Assembly: GCA_051001995.1 (NCBI GenBank)
Contig: JBPCMT010000155.1
Span: 1-9,096, forward strand
Origin: CAWEHQ01 sp051001995
GTDB lineage: Bacteria > Actinomycetota > Thermoleophilia > Solirubrobacterales > Thermoleophilaceae
DNA length: 9,096 nucleotides
Direction of reading: 5' to 3'
The notes below the pieces were generated by a model. That model saw nothing but the letters and a program-made list of their open reading frames with translations, ran no database searches and was not told where the DNA came from. The stretch's first letter is position 1; each line of letters begins with the position of its first letter. Of the stretch, positions 1 through 7,724 are shown in pieces. The translations under genes were made by a program, and so were the position numbers.

Positions 1-1
1 G

Positions 2-970
<969 letters not shown>

Positions 971-975
971 GCGCC

Positions 976-1410
976 GTGGGCGACGCCGAGAACAGCACCG
1001 TCGTGACCGGCGACGGCTACGCCGTTGGCAGCATCGACGACATGGCCGACGGCCCCGGCTTTCGCAAGATCCGCCGCGAGCTCGGTGTGACCGCCTTCGG
1101 CATCAACGCGATCGCCCTCCCGCCGGGCTTCGCCACCGGCCGCCATTACCACGACGAGCAGGAGGAGACCTACTTCGTACACCGCGGGCGCATCGCGATG
1201 GAGTTCGGCGATGGCTCCTCGCACGAGCTCGGCCCCGGCGGCGTGGCGCGCGTGGACGCCGCCACCGTCCGCCGGATCCGCAACGTCGGCGACGAGGAGG
1301 CGGTCTACGTGATCGCCGGCGGCAAGGACGGCTACGTCGGCCGCGACGGAAAGCTGCCCGAGGGCGAGACGAGCCGCTTCGGGCCGGCGGGCGAGCCGGG
1401 CCGCAGGTAG
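976..1410 (+). CDS. Small single-domain cupin protein, function unknown
   Basis: A 144-residue cupin_2-type beta-barrel protein, predicted cytoplasmic with no signal peptide. Cupin motif 1 is complete: G51-(X)5-H57-X-H59-(X)4-E64-(X)6-G71 (GFATGRHYHDEQEETYFVHR, then G71), giving two His and one Glu as metal ligands. Motif 2 aligns at G88-(X)5-D94-A-A96-TV-R99-RIR-N103, so the usual Pro, Gly and metal-binding His are replaced by Asp, Ala and Arg. The site may bind metal with three protein ligands, or no longer be a classical metal centre. The GTG at 976 was chosen because it lies 5 nt after the ctaB stop and gives a full barrel; a GTG at 1003 (V10) is an alternative. No clear Shine-Dalgarno is visible, so translation may be coupled to ctaB. 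The frame extends further upstream inside ctaB, but that part is a shadow. Substrate cannot be told from sequence. Confidence 0.85.
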   Translation: MGDAENSTVVTGDGYAVGSIDDMADGPGFRKIRRELGVTAFGINAIALPPGFATGRHYHDEQEETYFVHRGRIAMEFGDGSSHELGPGGVARVDAATVRRIRNVGDEEAVYVIAGGKDGYVGRDGKLPEGETSRFGPAGEPGRR

Positions 1411-1415
1411 GCGGC

Positions 1416-1430
1416 GGACGGAGCGCGTCC
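1416..1430. terminator. Short hairpin between convergent genes
   Basis: GGACG-GAGCG-CGTCC forms a 5-bp GC-rich stem with a 5-nt loop, in the 19 nt between the stop codons of the cupin gene (plus) and the Gly/Pro-rich membrane protein gene (minus); its last base is the final base of the latter's stop codon. The position suits a shared bidirectional terminator, but the stem is short and no T-run follows on either strand. Confidence 0.2.
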
Positions 1431-2110
1431 TAGTCGCCCTGCTCGGGCTCCGTCCGGCCGTGCGCCGACTTGCGGTCGTGCCCCGGGGTGCCCTCGCGAG
1501 TGTGACCCGGCGGCCCCTCGTCGGCGCGACCCGGCGGGGCGTCGGGCCCGCGTCCGGGATGCTCGTCGTCCTCATCCGGGGGGTCGCCGCCACCAGGTGG
1601 CTCGCCGCCGTCCGGGGGCCCACCCCCGTCGCCGCCTCCGGGGGACTCACGGCCGTCACCGCCTCCGGGGGACTCACCGCCACCACCGGGACGCTCGCCA
1701 CCACCGACGCCCGGGGTTCCACCCGAGCGACCGGGTGCCGGTGGGGATCCGGAGCCACCGTCTCCGCGGCCTCCGGCGCCCTGCTCGAGTCCGCTGCCCG
1801 CCCCGCCGCCGGCGCCGCTCGGTCGGTCGCGATCGCGGGCCGCCACCGGCACGAGCGCGCCCCGGGGGCCCGCGCCATCGCGCTGCCCCGTTCCCGCCTC
1901 GGGCTCTGAGACAGGCGGCTCGGCGACCAGCTTTGGCCCGTCCTCGCCTCGGGACGCTGGTTCGCTTGCCGGCGGAGCGGTCGCTTCCGTGGCGGCGCCG
2001 ACCTCCACGGGCTCGTCGCCGCCGAGAACGCCGTTCAGCAGGACGACCAGCACGGCCGCAACGCCGACGAGCAGCGCCGCCACACCCGCCAGCCCGCGAC
2101 GCGTCCTCAT
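1430..2110 (-). CDS. Membrane-anchored Gly/Pro-rich low-complexity protein
   Basis: A 226-residue hypothetical protein I do not recognise. It begins with a basic MRTRR followed by one strongly hydrophobic helix (about residues 7-29), which predicts a signal-anchor with the rest outside the membrane; no lipobox Cys or clear signal-peptidase site is visible. Residues 32-97 are acidic, Pro/Ala-rich and likely disordered. Residues 98-190 are dominated by Gly and Pro, with a duplicated ESPGGGDG unit (146-153 and 155-162) and an acidic DPPDEDDEHPGRG patch. The tail (190-226) is rich in PGR, PGH, Glu and Asp/Arg. The ATG at 2110 was preferred over the GTG at 2215 and ATG at 2173 because AAGGAG lies 10 nt upstream and the membrane helix then sits at the N-terminus. 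It is convergent with the cupin gene and follows the GH15 gene on the same strand after a 282-nt gap, so it is probably a separate unit. A surface or cell-wall role is only a guess. Confidence 0.7.
   Translation of the reverse strand: MRTRRGLAGVAALLVGVAAVLVVLLNGVLGGDEPVEVGAATEATAPPASEPASRGEDGPKLVAEPPVSEPEAGTGQRDGAGPRGALVPVAARDRDRPSGAGGGAGSGLEQGAGGRGDGGSGSPPAPGRSGGTPGVGGGERPGGGGESPGGGDGRESPGGGDGGGPPDGGEPPGGGDPPDEDDEHPGRGPDAPPGRADEGPPGHTREGTPGHDRKSAHGRTEPEQGD
1633..1677 (-). repeat. 27-bp tandem duplication inside the Gly/Pro-rich gene
   Basis: The 18-mer CGCCTCCGGGGGACTCAC occurs exactly at 1633-1650 and again at 1660-1677, an offset of 27 bp, or nine codons. It encodes the repeated ESPGGGDG unit on the minus strand. 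The in-frame period suggests expansion by slippage or recombination within the coding sequence, and copy number may vary between strains. Confidence 0.75.
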
Positions 2111-2120
2111 CGCCGAATGT

Positions 2121-2126
2121 CTCCTT
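2121..2126 (-). promoter_or_regulatory. Ribosome binding site for the Gly/Pro-rich gene
   Basis: On the minus strand AAGGAG (plus-strand CTCCTT) stands 10 nt before the ATG at 2110. It is among the best Shine-Dalgarno matches in the window and decides the start codon against the longer frames opening at 2173 and 2215. Confidence 0.7.
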
Positions 2127-2216
2127 CCGCCAACCTCTTGCTCCGTCCGATCGTCTCCCTCGTAGGTTTGCATCTTGACGAGAGCCGCGCGCCGGCTTGG
2201 ACGCCCGTCACGCACG

Positions 2217-2229
2217 TCCTGTCACAGGA
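2217..2229. promoter_or_regulatory. 13-bp palindrome, candidate operator
   Basis: TCCTGT-C-ACAGGA is a perfect inverted repeat with 6-bp arms and a single central base, 107-119 bp upstream of the ATG at 2110, in non-coding DNA. Symmetry and position fit a dimeric regulator site for the Gly/Pro-rich gene. I see no convincing -35/-10 pair nearby on the minus strand and cannot name a regulator family, so this remains a candidate only. Confidence 0.3.
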
Positions 2230-2280
2230 ATGTGCGGCGCTGCGAGCACCGTTCGCGGAGTCGTTACCGAGCCCGCGAGG

Positions 2281-2321
2281 TGGGCCCTTTCGAGGTCGCT
2301 ATGCGGCAGTTCAAGGGCCCA
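2281..2321. repeat. Perfect 9-bp inverted repeat with 23-bp spacer
   Basis: TGGGCCCTT (2281-2289) and AAGGGCCCA (2313-2321) are exact reverse complements, in the gap between the GH15 gene and the Gly/Pro-rich gene. In RNA they could form a 9-bp stem with a 23-nt loop, 72 nt beyond the GH15 stop; in DNA the arms' centres are 32 bp apart, about three helical turns, and each arm contains the palindrome GGGCCC. No T-run follows in the minus direction, so it is not a classical intrinsic terminator. It could be a processing or termination stem or a paired operator. Confidence 0.5.
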
Positions 2322-2358
2322 GGTAGCAGCGCCCTCGCCCCACGTAACAGGCTCGCCA

Positions 2359-2376
2359 CCGAGCGCGACGGCTCGG
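2359..2376 (-). terminator. GC-rich hairpin just after the GH15 gene
   Basis: CCGAGC-GCGACG-GCTCGG forms a perfect 6-bp stem with a 6-nt loop, starting 16 nt beyond the stop codon of the last gene of the pentose phosphate operon. It lacks a following T-run, as is common for candidate terminators in very GC-rich actinobacterial genomes. Together with the inverted repeat at 2281-2321 it may end the operon transcript. Confidence 0.35.
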
Positions 2377-2392
2377 CACCGCCGGCGTCGAG

Positions 2393-4327
2393 CTACCCCT
2401 GCGATCGCACCCGCGTCAACTCGCGCGTGACCGAGAAGCGCTCTCCCTCGAGGTCCTGCTCGGTCCGGATCACGTGCATCACCGCGTTGATCAGCGCCAG
2501 GTGGGTGAAAGCCTGCGGGAAGTTGCCGAGGTGGCGGCCGCTGCGGGGGTCGATCTCCTCCGCGTACAGCCCGAGCGGGCTCGCCAGCGCCAGCAACCGC
2601 GCGCAGAGGTCGCGCGCGCGGTCGAGCTCGCCGATCTCCGACAGCGCCGACACGAGCCAGAACGAGCAGATCGTGAACGTGCCCTCCTCGCCGCGCAGAC
2701 CGTCATCCGTCTCCCCGACCCGGTAGCGCAGTACGAGGCCGTCGACGGTCAGCTCGTCGGCGATCGCCAGCACCGTGGCGTGGATGCGCTCGTCCTCGGC
2801 GGGCAGGAAGCGCACGAGCGGCATCAACAGCACCGAGGCGTCGAGCGCGGTCGTGCCGTAGTGCTGGCAGAACACGCCGCGGTCGTCCAGCGCGTGCTCG
2901 CAGATGTCGGCCTTGATCTCGTCCGCAGCCGCCTGCCAGGCGAGCGCGCGGTTCGTGTCCTCGCGGATCTCGGCCAGGCGCGCGCCGCGGTCGGTCGCGA
3001 CCCAGCACATCAGCTTCGACGAGGTGAAGTGCTGCGCCTCGCCGCGCACCTCCCACATGCCGCGATCGGGGTCGCGCCAGTTCGCGAGCGCCATCTCGAC
3101 CTGGTTGACGAGGATCGGCCAGACCCGCTCGGGTAGGTGGTCGCGCGACTTGGTGTGCAGGTACATCGAGTCGAGCACCGCCCCCCACACGTCGTGCTGG
3201 TCCTGCTCGTAGGCGCTGTTTCCGATCCGGACCGGCCGCGCCCCTTCGTAACCGGAGAGGTGGTCGAGCGTGCGCTCCTCGAGCGTCTCCTCGCCGTCGA
3301 TGCCGTACATGATCTGGAGCTGCCCCTCCTCCGCCTCCGCGACGTCGGCGAGGAAGTAGAAGAAGTCGTTCGCCTCCCAGTCGAAGCCGAGCGTGTAGAG
3401 CCCCCAGAGCGTGAAGGTCGCGTCGCGCATCCAGGCGAAGCGGTAGTCCCAATTGCGCTCGCCACCCGGCGTCTCCGGCAAGGAGGTCGTGGCGGCCGCC
3501 ACCACGGCCCCGGTGGGCGCGTAGGTCAGCCCCTTGAGCGTCAGCGCGCTGCGCTGGAGCGCGGTCCGCCACGGGTGGTCGGGGAACTCACCGCGGTCGA
3601 GCCAGTGCTGCCAGTGGTGGGCGGTCCAGACGTGGCGGTCGTAGGCGTCCTGGTAGTCGCGCGGCGCGGGGTGCTCGCTCCAGGTCAGGGCGCAGAAGCT
3701 GGTCTCACCCGCCCGCATCAGCGTTCGCGCCGTGGCGCGCGGGCCCTCGAAGCCGATGTTCATGTCGGTTTTCAGGCCGAGCTGGACGTCGGTCCCCTCG
3801 GCGCGCGCGACGCCCTCGTGGTAGCCCGGCCCCGTGTACTCCCAGTCGGCCCGCGCGCGGCCGTAGTCAAACACGGGCTCGCAGTCGAGGTTGACCTGCA
3901 CCTCGCCGTTGACGCAGCGAATCAGACGCAGCAGAACATGGTCGGCGTCGTAGTCGGTCGGGGAGCGCCGGTGGGTGTTCGAGCGGTCGTCCTCGTGGTG
4001 CCACTTGCCCATCAAGAGCAGGTCGCGAACGATGATCCAGCCGCCGCGGGTGCCCCAGCTCGTCTCGAGCACCAGCGTCCCCGGCAGGTAGCGGCGCGCC
4101 GCCGGGACGCTGACGTCCGCCGGGCCGACGCGGAAGACGCCCGCGTCGCGGTCGAGCAGCGCGCCGAAGACGCTCGGCGAGTCAAAGCGCGGCAGGCACA
4201 ACCACTCGACGTTCCCGGTCGGCGCCACCAGCGCGCACGTCTCGGTGTCGGAGAGGAAGCCGTAGTCGGCGATCGGCGGGAAGGCGCCGGCGACCGGGGC
4301 GCGGCTGGAGGCGAAGAACAGGCTCAC
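2393..4327 (-). CDS. Glycoside hydrolase family 15, trehalase/glucoamylase-like
   Basis: A 644-residue enzyme with the architecture of actinobacterial GH15 trehalases and bacterial glucoamylases, which invert the anomeric centre while releasing glucose from alpha-linked sugars. The N-terminal beta-rich domain starts with PIADYGFLSDTETCALVAP (18-36) and WLCLPRFDSPSVFG (42-55). The (alpha/alpha)6 catalytic domain carries RNWDYRFAWMRDATFT (291-306), DRGMWEVRG (421-429), GEEGTFTICSFW (546-557), LYAEEIDPRSGRHLGNFPQA (587-606) and THLALINA (608-615). By analogy with the family the general acid is probably E426 and the base E590 or E591. There is no signal peptide, so it should act in the cytoplasm, with trehalose or maltooligosaccharides as likely substrates; sequence alone does not choose. 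The GTG start overlaps the pgl stop (GTGA), and GAGAGGG lies 5 nt upstream. It is the last gene of the pentose phosphate operon and could supply glucose to it. Confidence 0.92.
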   Translation of the reverse strand: MSLFFASSRAPVAGAFPPIADYGFLSDTETCALVAPTGNVEWLCLPRFDSPSVFGALLDRDAGVFRVGPADVSVPAARRYLPGTLVLETSWGTRGGWIIVRDLLLMGKWHHEDDRSNTHRRSPTDYDADHVLLRLIRCVNGEVQVNLDCEPVFDYGRARADWEYTGPGYHEGVARAEGTDVQLGLKTDMNIGFEGPRATARTLMRAGETSFCALTWSEHPAPRDYQDAYDRHVWTAHHWQHWLDRGEFPDHPWRTALQRSALTLKGLTYAPTGAVVAAATTSLPETPGGERNWDYRFAWMRDATFTLWGLYTLGFDWEANDFFYFLADVAEAEEGQLQIMYGIDGEETLEERTLDHLSGYEGARPVRIGNSAYEQDQHDVWGAVLDSMYLHTKSRDHLPERVWPILVNQVEMALANWRDPDRGMWEVRGEAQHFTSSKLMCWVATDRGARLAEIREDTNRALAWQAAADEIKADICEHALDDRGVFCQHYGTTALDASVLLMPLVRFLPAEDERIHATVLAIADELTVDGLVLRYRVGETDDGLRGEEGTFTICSFWLVSALSEIGELDRARDLCARLLALASPLGLYAEEIDPRSGRHLGNFPQAFTHLALINAVMHVIRTEQDLEGERFSVTRELTRVRSQG

Positions 4328-5040
4328 CGCGGCCCTCTCGCGTCCGGCAGCTCGGACGCCGCCGCCGGGTCGAGGAGCACCGCCAATGCGCCGCGCTCCG
4401 GCCGGACGAGGCTGGCGGGGGCGTCCGGGTCCTCGGCCCCGGAGAACGCGCGCCGGGCGGCCTCCGCCTTGTCCGCGCCGGCCACGAGGAAGAGGACCTC
4501 GCGCGCGTTCGACAGGACCGGCAGCGTCATCGTGACGCGCGACACCAGCGGAGCCATGCCAGGAGTATCCACTCCCACCGCGAGGCGATCACGCTCTGCA
4601 AGCGCTCCGTCACGCGGGAACAGCGATGCGGTGTGGGCGTCGGGGCCGATGCCCAGCAGCACCAGGTCGAGCTCCGGGACGGCGCCGTCGAAAGCCTCGG
4701 ACAGCGCCCGCTCGTAGCGAGCCGCCGCCTCGCGCGGGCCCAGCTCACCCTCGATCCGGCGAACGTCGGGCACCCCGCCGGAAAGCCGGTCGAGCAGCGC
4801 CCGCTTCGCCATGCCGAAGTTCGAGTGCTCGTGGTCGGGCGGGACGCAGCGTTCGTCGCCGAACCAGAGCGTCGCGCGCGACCAGTCGGCCTCGAGCCCG
4901 GCCACCCGCTCGTAGGCGGCGCGCGGCGTCGACCCACCGGCCAGCGCGGTGTGCCCTCCCGCCGCGGCCGCGGCGGCGAGCCTTTCGGCCGCATCGGCGG
5001 CGGGGTCCTGCGTGATCGTGATTGCGGGCGGGGCGCTCAC
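4324..5040 (-). CDS. pgl: 6-phosphogluconolactonase
   Basis: A 238-residue cytoplasmic lactonase of the DevB/SOL type that hydrolyses 6-phosphogluconolactone to 6-phosphogluconate, the second step of the oxidative pentose phosphate pathway. Family motifs are GGSTP (35-39), WFGDERCVPPDHEHSN (59-74), LLGIGPDAHTASLFP (128-142, with catalytic-type H136), SRVTMTLPVL (167-176) and VAGADKAEA (186-194). The third motif normally reads GPDGHTASLFP; here Gly is Ala (A135). Length is normal for the family. The start is a GTG at 5040, 10 nt after the opcA stop; no Shine-Dalgarno is visible, and a five-codon frame links the two genes, so translation may be coupled. The stop overlaps the GTG of the GH15 gene by 4 nt. 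Confidence 0.94.
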   Translation of the reverse strand: MSAPPAITITQDPAADAAERLAAAAAAGGHTALAGGSTPRAAYERVAGLEADWSRATLWFGDERCVPPDHEHSNFGMAKRALLDRLSGGVPDVRRIEGELGPREAAARYERALSEAFDGAVPELDLVLLGIGPDAHTASLFPRDGALAERDRLAVGVDTPGMAPLVSRVTMTLPVLSNAREVLFLVAGADKAEAARRAFSGAEDPDAPASLVRPERGALAVLLDPAAASELPDARGPR

Positions 5041-5050
5041 GCGGCGAGCG

Positions 5051-6115
5051 TCATCGGACCAGCGAGCTGGCGCACCGCAACGCGGGCGCGTAGGTCGGGT
5101 CCCTCAGCAGCGCCTGACGGATCCCCTCGCCGAGGATCCCGGCCTCCCCGCGGGATGCGCCGAGCACGGTCCATGCCGACTCGCGCCCGTCGCGCGTGCG
5201 CCGCACCGCCGAGAGACCGCCAGGGCCGCGGTCGAGCGCGATCGACATGCCCGACGACGTGGCGATCGTGATCCCCGCGAGCCCGGGCACGCTCTGCCGC
5301 TCATCCGAGCGCAGCAGGACCTCGACCTCCCTGGCCTTGCGGCTGCGGCTCTCCACGTGCCCGCGCAGCGAGCCGTTGACCGCCGCCAGCTCACCGCTCC
5401 CCCAGTGAAGCCGCGACCCGAGCCAGCCCACCACCAGCAGCGCGGCCGCAAGCGAGTCCGGGCGGTGGCGCACCTCGACCGAAGAGATCGAGCCGAGCTC
5501 GCGGCGCCAGATCGCGGGGTCGAACGTCGCCGCGATCCGTTCGCGCCACGGCGTGCTGCGCAGCCAGGCGAGGTCCACGACGTAGCAGCGCTCGGCGAGC
5601 TCGCGGACGCGCTCGAGCGCGGCCTCGATCGAGGGCTCGTCGAGCGAGTCGACCAACACGACCTGGGCGAGCTTCATCAGCGAGTCCACCGCCTCGCGGT
5701 GCCCGTGCGGCGCCCACACCACGGTGGCCAGATCGGTCACCACGAGCGGGTCCACGATCGAGTCGACGTGCTCGAGGTGCGAGTCCCCGATCTCGACCAG
5801 CACGCGCTCGCGCCCGAGTGCCAGCTCTCCGGTCGCGAGCTCGTCCTCCGAGCCGATCGTGACCTGCGCGTCCATCGTCTCGCGCCCGTGCTCGACCTCG
5901 CATATCACGGTCCGCGAAGGGTGGTAGCGACCCACCTTCTCGAGCCGGTTCGCGATCTCGCCGCGCCACTCGCGGTCGACCACGACGACGAGGTTCAGGA
6001 CGCGCGCGGGCACGAAGGCCTCCACGGCCGCGTGGCGCTCCTTCAGCAGCTCCCGCAGCGCGGCCTCGATCGCACCCGGCGTCGTTTTCTGCTCCGCCCA
6101 GACGTTCTCGCTCAT
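5051..6115 (-). CDS. opcA: Glucose-6-phosphate dehydrogenase assembly protein OpcA
   Basis: A 354-residue OpcA homologue. In Cyanobacteria and Actinobacteria OpcA binds and activates or helps assemble glucose-6-phosphate dehydrogenase; it has no known catalytic activity of its own. Recognisable parts are the N-terminal helix and strand segment ending ARVLNLVVVVDRE (37-49), YHPSRTVICEVEHG (64-77), the middle segment DPLVVTDLATVVWAPHG (122-138), and the family signature DLAWLRSTPWRERIAATFD (181-199). The ATG at 6115 (MSENVWAEQKTTP) was chosen because it leaves a 40-nt gap after zwf and gives the usual N-terminus; the longer frame from 6229 would overlap zwf by 74 nt with a Pro/Arg-rich non-homologous leader. 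Placement directly after zwf is the standard arrangement and strongly supports the call. Confidence 0.92.
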   Translation of the reverse strand: MSENVWAEQKTTPGAIEAALRELLKERHAAVEAFVPARVLNLVVVVDREWRGEIANRLEKVGRYHPSRTVICEVEHGRETMDAQVTIGSEDELATGELALGRERVLVEIGDSHLEHVDSIVDPLVVTDLATVVWAPHGHREAVDSLMKLAQVVLVDSLDEPSIEAALERVRELAERCYVVDLAWLRSTPWRERIAATFDPAIWRRELGSISSVEVRHRPDSLAAALLVVGWLGSRLHWGSGELAAVNGSLRGHVESRSRKAREVEVLLRSDERQSVPGLAGITIATSSGMSIALDRGPGGLSAVRRTRDGRESAWTVLGASRGEAGILGEGIRQALLRDPTYAPALRCASSLVR

Positions 6116-6155
6116 GGGGGCGCCTGCAAATCGTCGCCCCAAACGCGGCTGCTCG

Positions 6156-7703
6156 TCAGATGGCGCGCCACTTGTGCCCGTGCCGCAGGACCGAGTCAGC
6201 CTCCTGCGGGCCGTCGGCCCCGGCGGCATACTTCGGCAGCGCCTCCGTGCGGTCGGCCCAGGCGCTCACGATCGGGTCGCAGATCCGCCACTGCGCCTCG
6301 ACCTCGTCGTCGCGCGTGAACAGCGTCGCGTCACCGCGCATGGCGTCGAGGATCAGCCGCTCGTAGGCCTCCGGCGACTGCGACAGGAAGGCGGTGCCGT
6401 AGAGGAACTCCATGTTCACCGGGCGGATGCGCATCCGGGTACCCGGGATCTTCGCGCCGAGCGAGATCGCTACGCCCTCGTTCGGCTGCATCGTCAAGAT
6501 CAGCTGGTTGGGCTGCACCCCGACGGACCCCTGCTCCTGGAAGGCCAGGTGCGGGACCGGCTTGAGCGCGACCGCGATCTCGGTGACCTTGCGCGCGAGC
6601 CGCTTGCCCGTGCGCAGGTAGAACGGCACGCCGGCCCAGCGCCAGTTGTCCACCTCGAGCCGAAGCGCGGCGTAGGTCTCGGTGGTCGAGTCCTCGGGCA
6701 CCCCCTCCTCCTGGAGGTAGCCGACGGCGTCCTCCCCGGCGGAGTGACCGGGCCCGTACTGTGCCCCGACCGCCATGTCCGCCACGTCCTCGGTCGTCGG
6801 CGACTTGACGGCGTGGAGGACCTTGACCTTCTCGTCGCGCACCTCGTCGGCGGTGAACGCCACCGGGGGCTCCATCGCGAGCAGCGTCAGCAGCTGGAGC
6901 ATGTGATTCTGCACCAGGTCGCGTAGCGCCCCCGACTCGTCGTAGTAGCCGGCGCGCGTGCCGATCCCGATGTCCTCGGCCGCCGTGATCTGCACGTTGT
7001 CGATGTAGTTGCGGTTCCAGAGCGGCTCGAACATGCCGTTCGCGAAGCGGAAGGCGAGCATGTTCTGGACCGTTTCCTTGCCCAGGTAGTGGTCGATCCG
7101 GAAGACCTGGCTCTCGTCGAGCACGTCGAGCACGTCACGGTTGAGCGCGAGCGCCTCCTCGAGGTTGGTGCCGAACGGCTTCTCGATCACCACGCGCACC
7201 TCGGCGCCCTCGCGGCGCTCGAGCCCGCGCTCGCCGAGCTTGCCGACGATCATCGGGAAGAACGCCGGCGCCGTTGACAGGTAGAAGACGCGGTTGAAGG
7301 CCATCCCGGCCTCCTCGTCGAACTCGGCCGCGGTCCGCTCGAGCTGCTCGTAGACGGCGGGATCGTCGAAGGTGCCGGGCACGTAGCGGACGTGCTCGAG
7401 CAGCGAGTCGAGCACCTCGTCCTTGGGCTCGTGGCGCGAGTGGCTCCCGATCGACTCGCGTGCCAATGCCCGGTAGTCCTCGTGCGGGCGGTCCGCCCGC
7501 GAGACGCCGATCAGGTTGAAGCGCTCGGGCAGCGCGCCCTCGTGCGCCAGGTTGTAGAGCGCGGGCAGCAGCTTTCGCTTCGCCAGGTCGCCGGTCGCCC
7601 CGAAGATCACGAGCGTCGTGGGGTGCACCGGCAGGCGCTCGAGCCCCTCGGTGAGCGGGTTCTCCTCCTCGGCGGCGATGGGCCGCTGCTCGACCGTGGC
7701 CAT
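6156..7703 (-). CDS. zwf: Glucose-6-phosphate 1-dehydrogenase
   Basis: A 515-residue enzyme, normal length, that oxidises glucose-6-phosphate to 6-phosphogluconolactone and makes NADPH in the cytoplasm; it commits carbon to the oxidative pentose phosphate pathway. The Rossmann nucleotide site is FGATGDLAKRKLLPALY (34-50); R69 in GVSRAD is where NADP-preferring homologues contact the 2'-phosphate. EKPFG is at 174-178, the active-site signature RIDHYLGKE at 202-210 (D204, H205, K209), the second catalytic-type His is H267 in QNHMLQ, and the C-terminal domain contains YLRTGKRL (362-369) and MEFLYG (431-436). The ATG at 7703 lies 21 nt after the gnd stop, with only a weak G-rich stretch upstream. 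A short 28-residue leader precedes the Rossmann fold. It sits between gnd and its partner opcA. Confidence 0.97.
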   Translation of the reverse strand: MATVEQRPIAAEEENPLTEGLERLPVHPTTLVIFGATGDLAKRKLLPALYNLAHEGALPERFNLIGVSRADRPHEDYRALARESIGSHSRHEPKDEVLDSLLEHVRYVPGTFDDPAVYEQLERTAAEFDEEAGMAFNRVFYLSTAPAFFPMIVGKLGERGLERREGAEVRVVIEKPFGTNLEEALALNRDVLDVLDESQVFRIDHYLGKETVQNMLAFRFANGMFEPLWNRNYIDNVQITAAEDIGIGTRAGYYDESGALRDLVQNHMLQLLTLLAMEPPVAFTADEVRDEKVKVLHAVKSPTTEDVADMAVGAQYGPGHSAGEDAVGYLQEEGVPEDSTTETYAALRLEVDNWRWAGVPFYLRTGKRLARKVTEIAVALKPVPHLAFQEQGSVGVQPNQLILTMQPNEGVAISLGAKIPGTRMRIRPVNMEFLYGTAFLSQSPEAYERLILDAMRGDATLFTRDDEVEAQWRICDPIVSAWADRTEALPKYAAGADGPQEADSVLRHGHKWRAI

Positions 7704-7724
7704 GGCTCGCGGACCGCCCCCCGG

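Noticed and set aside
1460..1909. 149-aa plus-strand frame opposite the Gly/Pro-rich gene
   Set aside because: No ribosome binding site, no recognisable domain; stops are rare here simply because of the very high GC content.
2117..2326. Small 69-aa plus-strand frame in the gap
   Set aside because: No Shine-Dalgarno before its ATG, no recognisable features, and it starts over the ribosome binding region of the minus-strand gene.
2111..2392. Search for a sigma-70-type promoter, tRNA or riboswitch in the gap
   Set aside because: No convincing -35/-10 pair on either strand (a TTGACG at 2174-2179 on plus has no matching -10), and no tRNA- or riboswitch-like fold beyond the inverted repeats listed.
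3137..4717. 526-aa plus-strand frame opposite the GH15 gene and pgl
   Set aside because: Val/Arg/Ala-rich antisense shadow; the minus strand carries complete motif sets for GH15 and Pgl.
6116..6229. Longer start for opcA at 6229
   Set aside because: It would overlap zwf by 74 nt and add a Pro/Arg-rich leader unlike OpcA; the ATG at 6115 fits the family N-terminus.
4949..6319. 456-aa plus-strand frame opposite opcA
   Set aside because: Antisense shadow of the pgl-opcA-zwf stretch in GC-rich DNA, with no domain signal.
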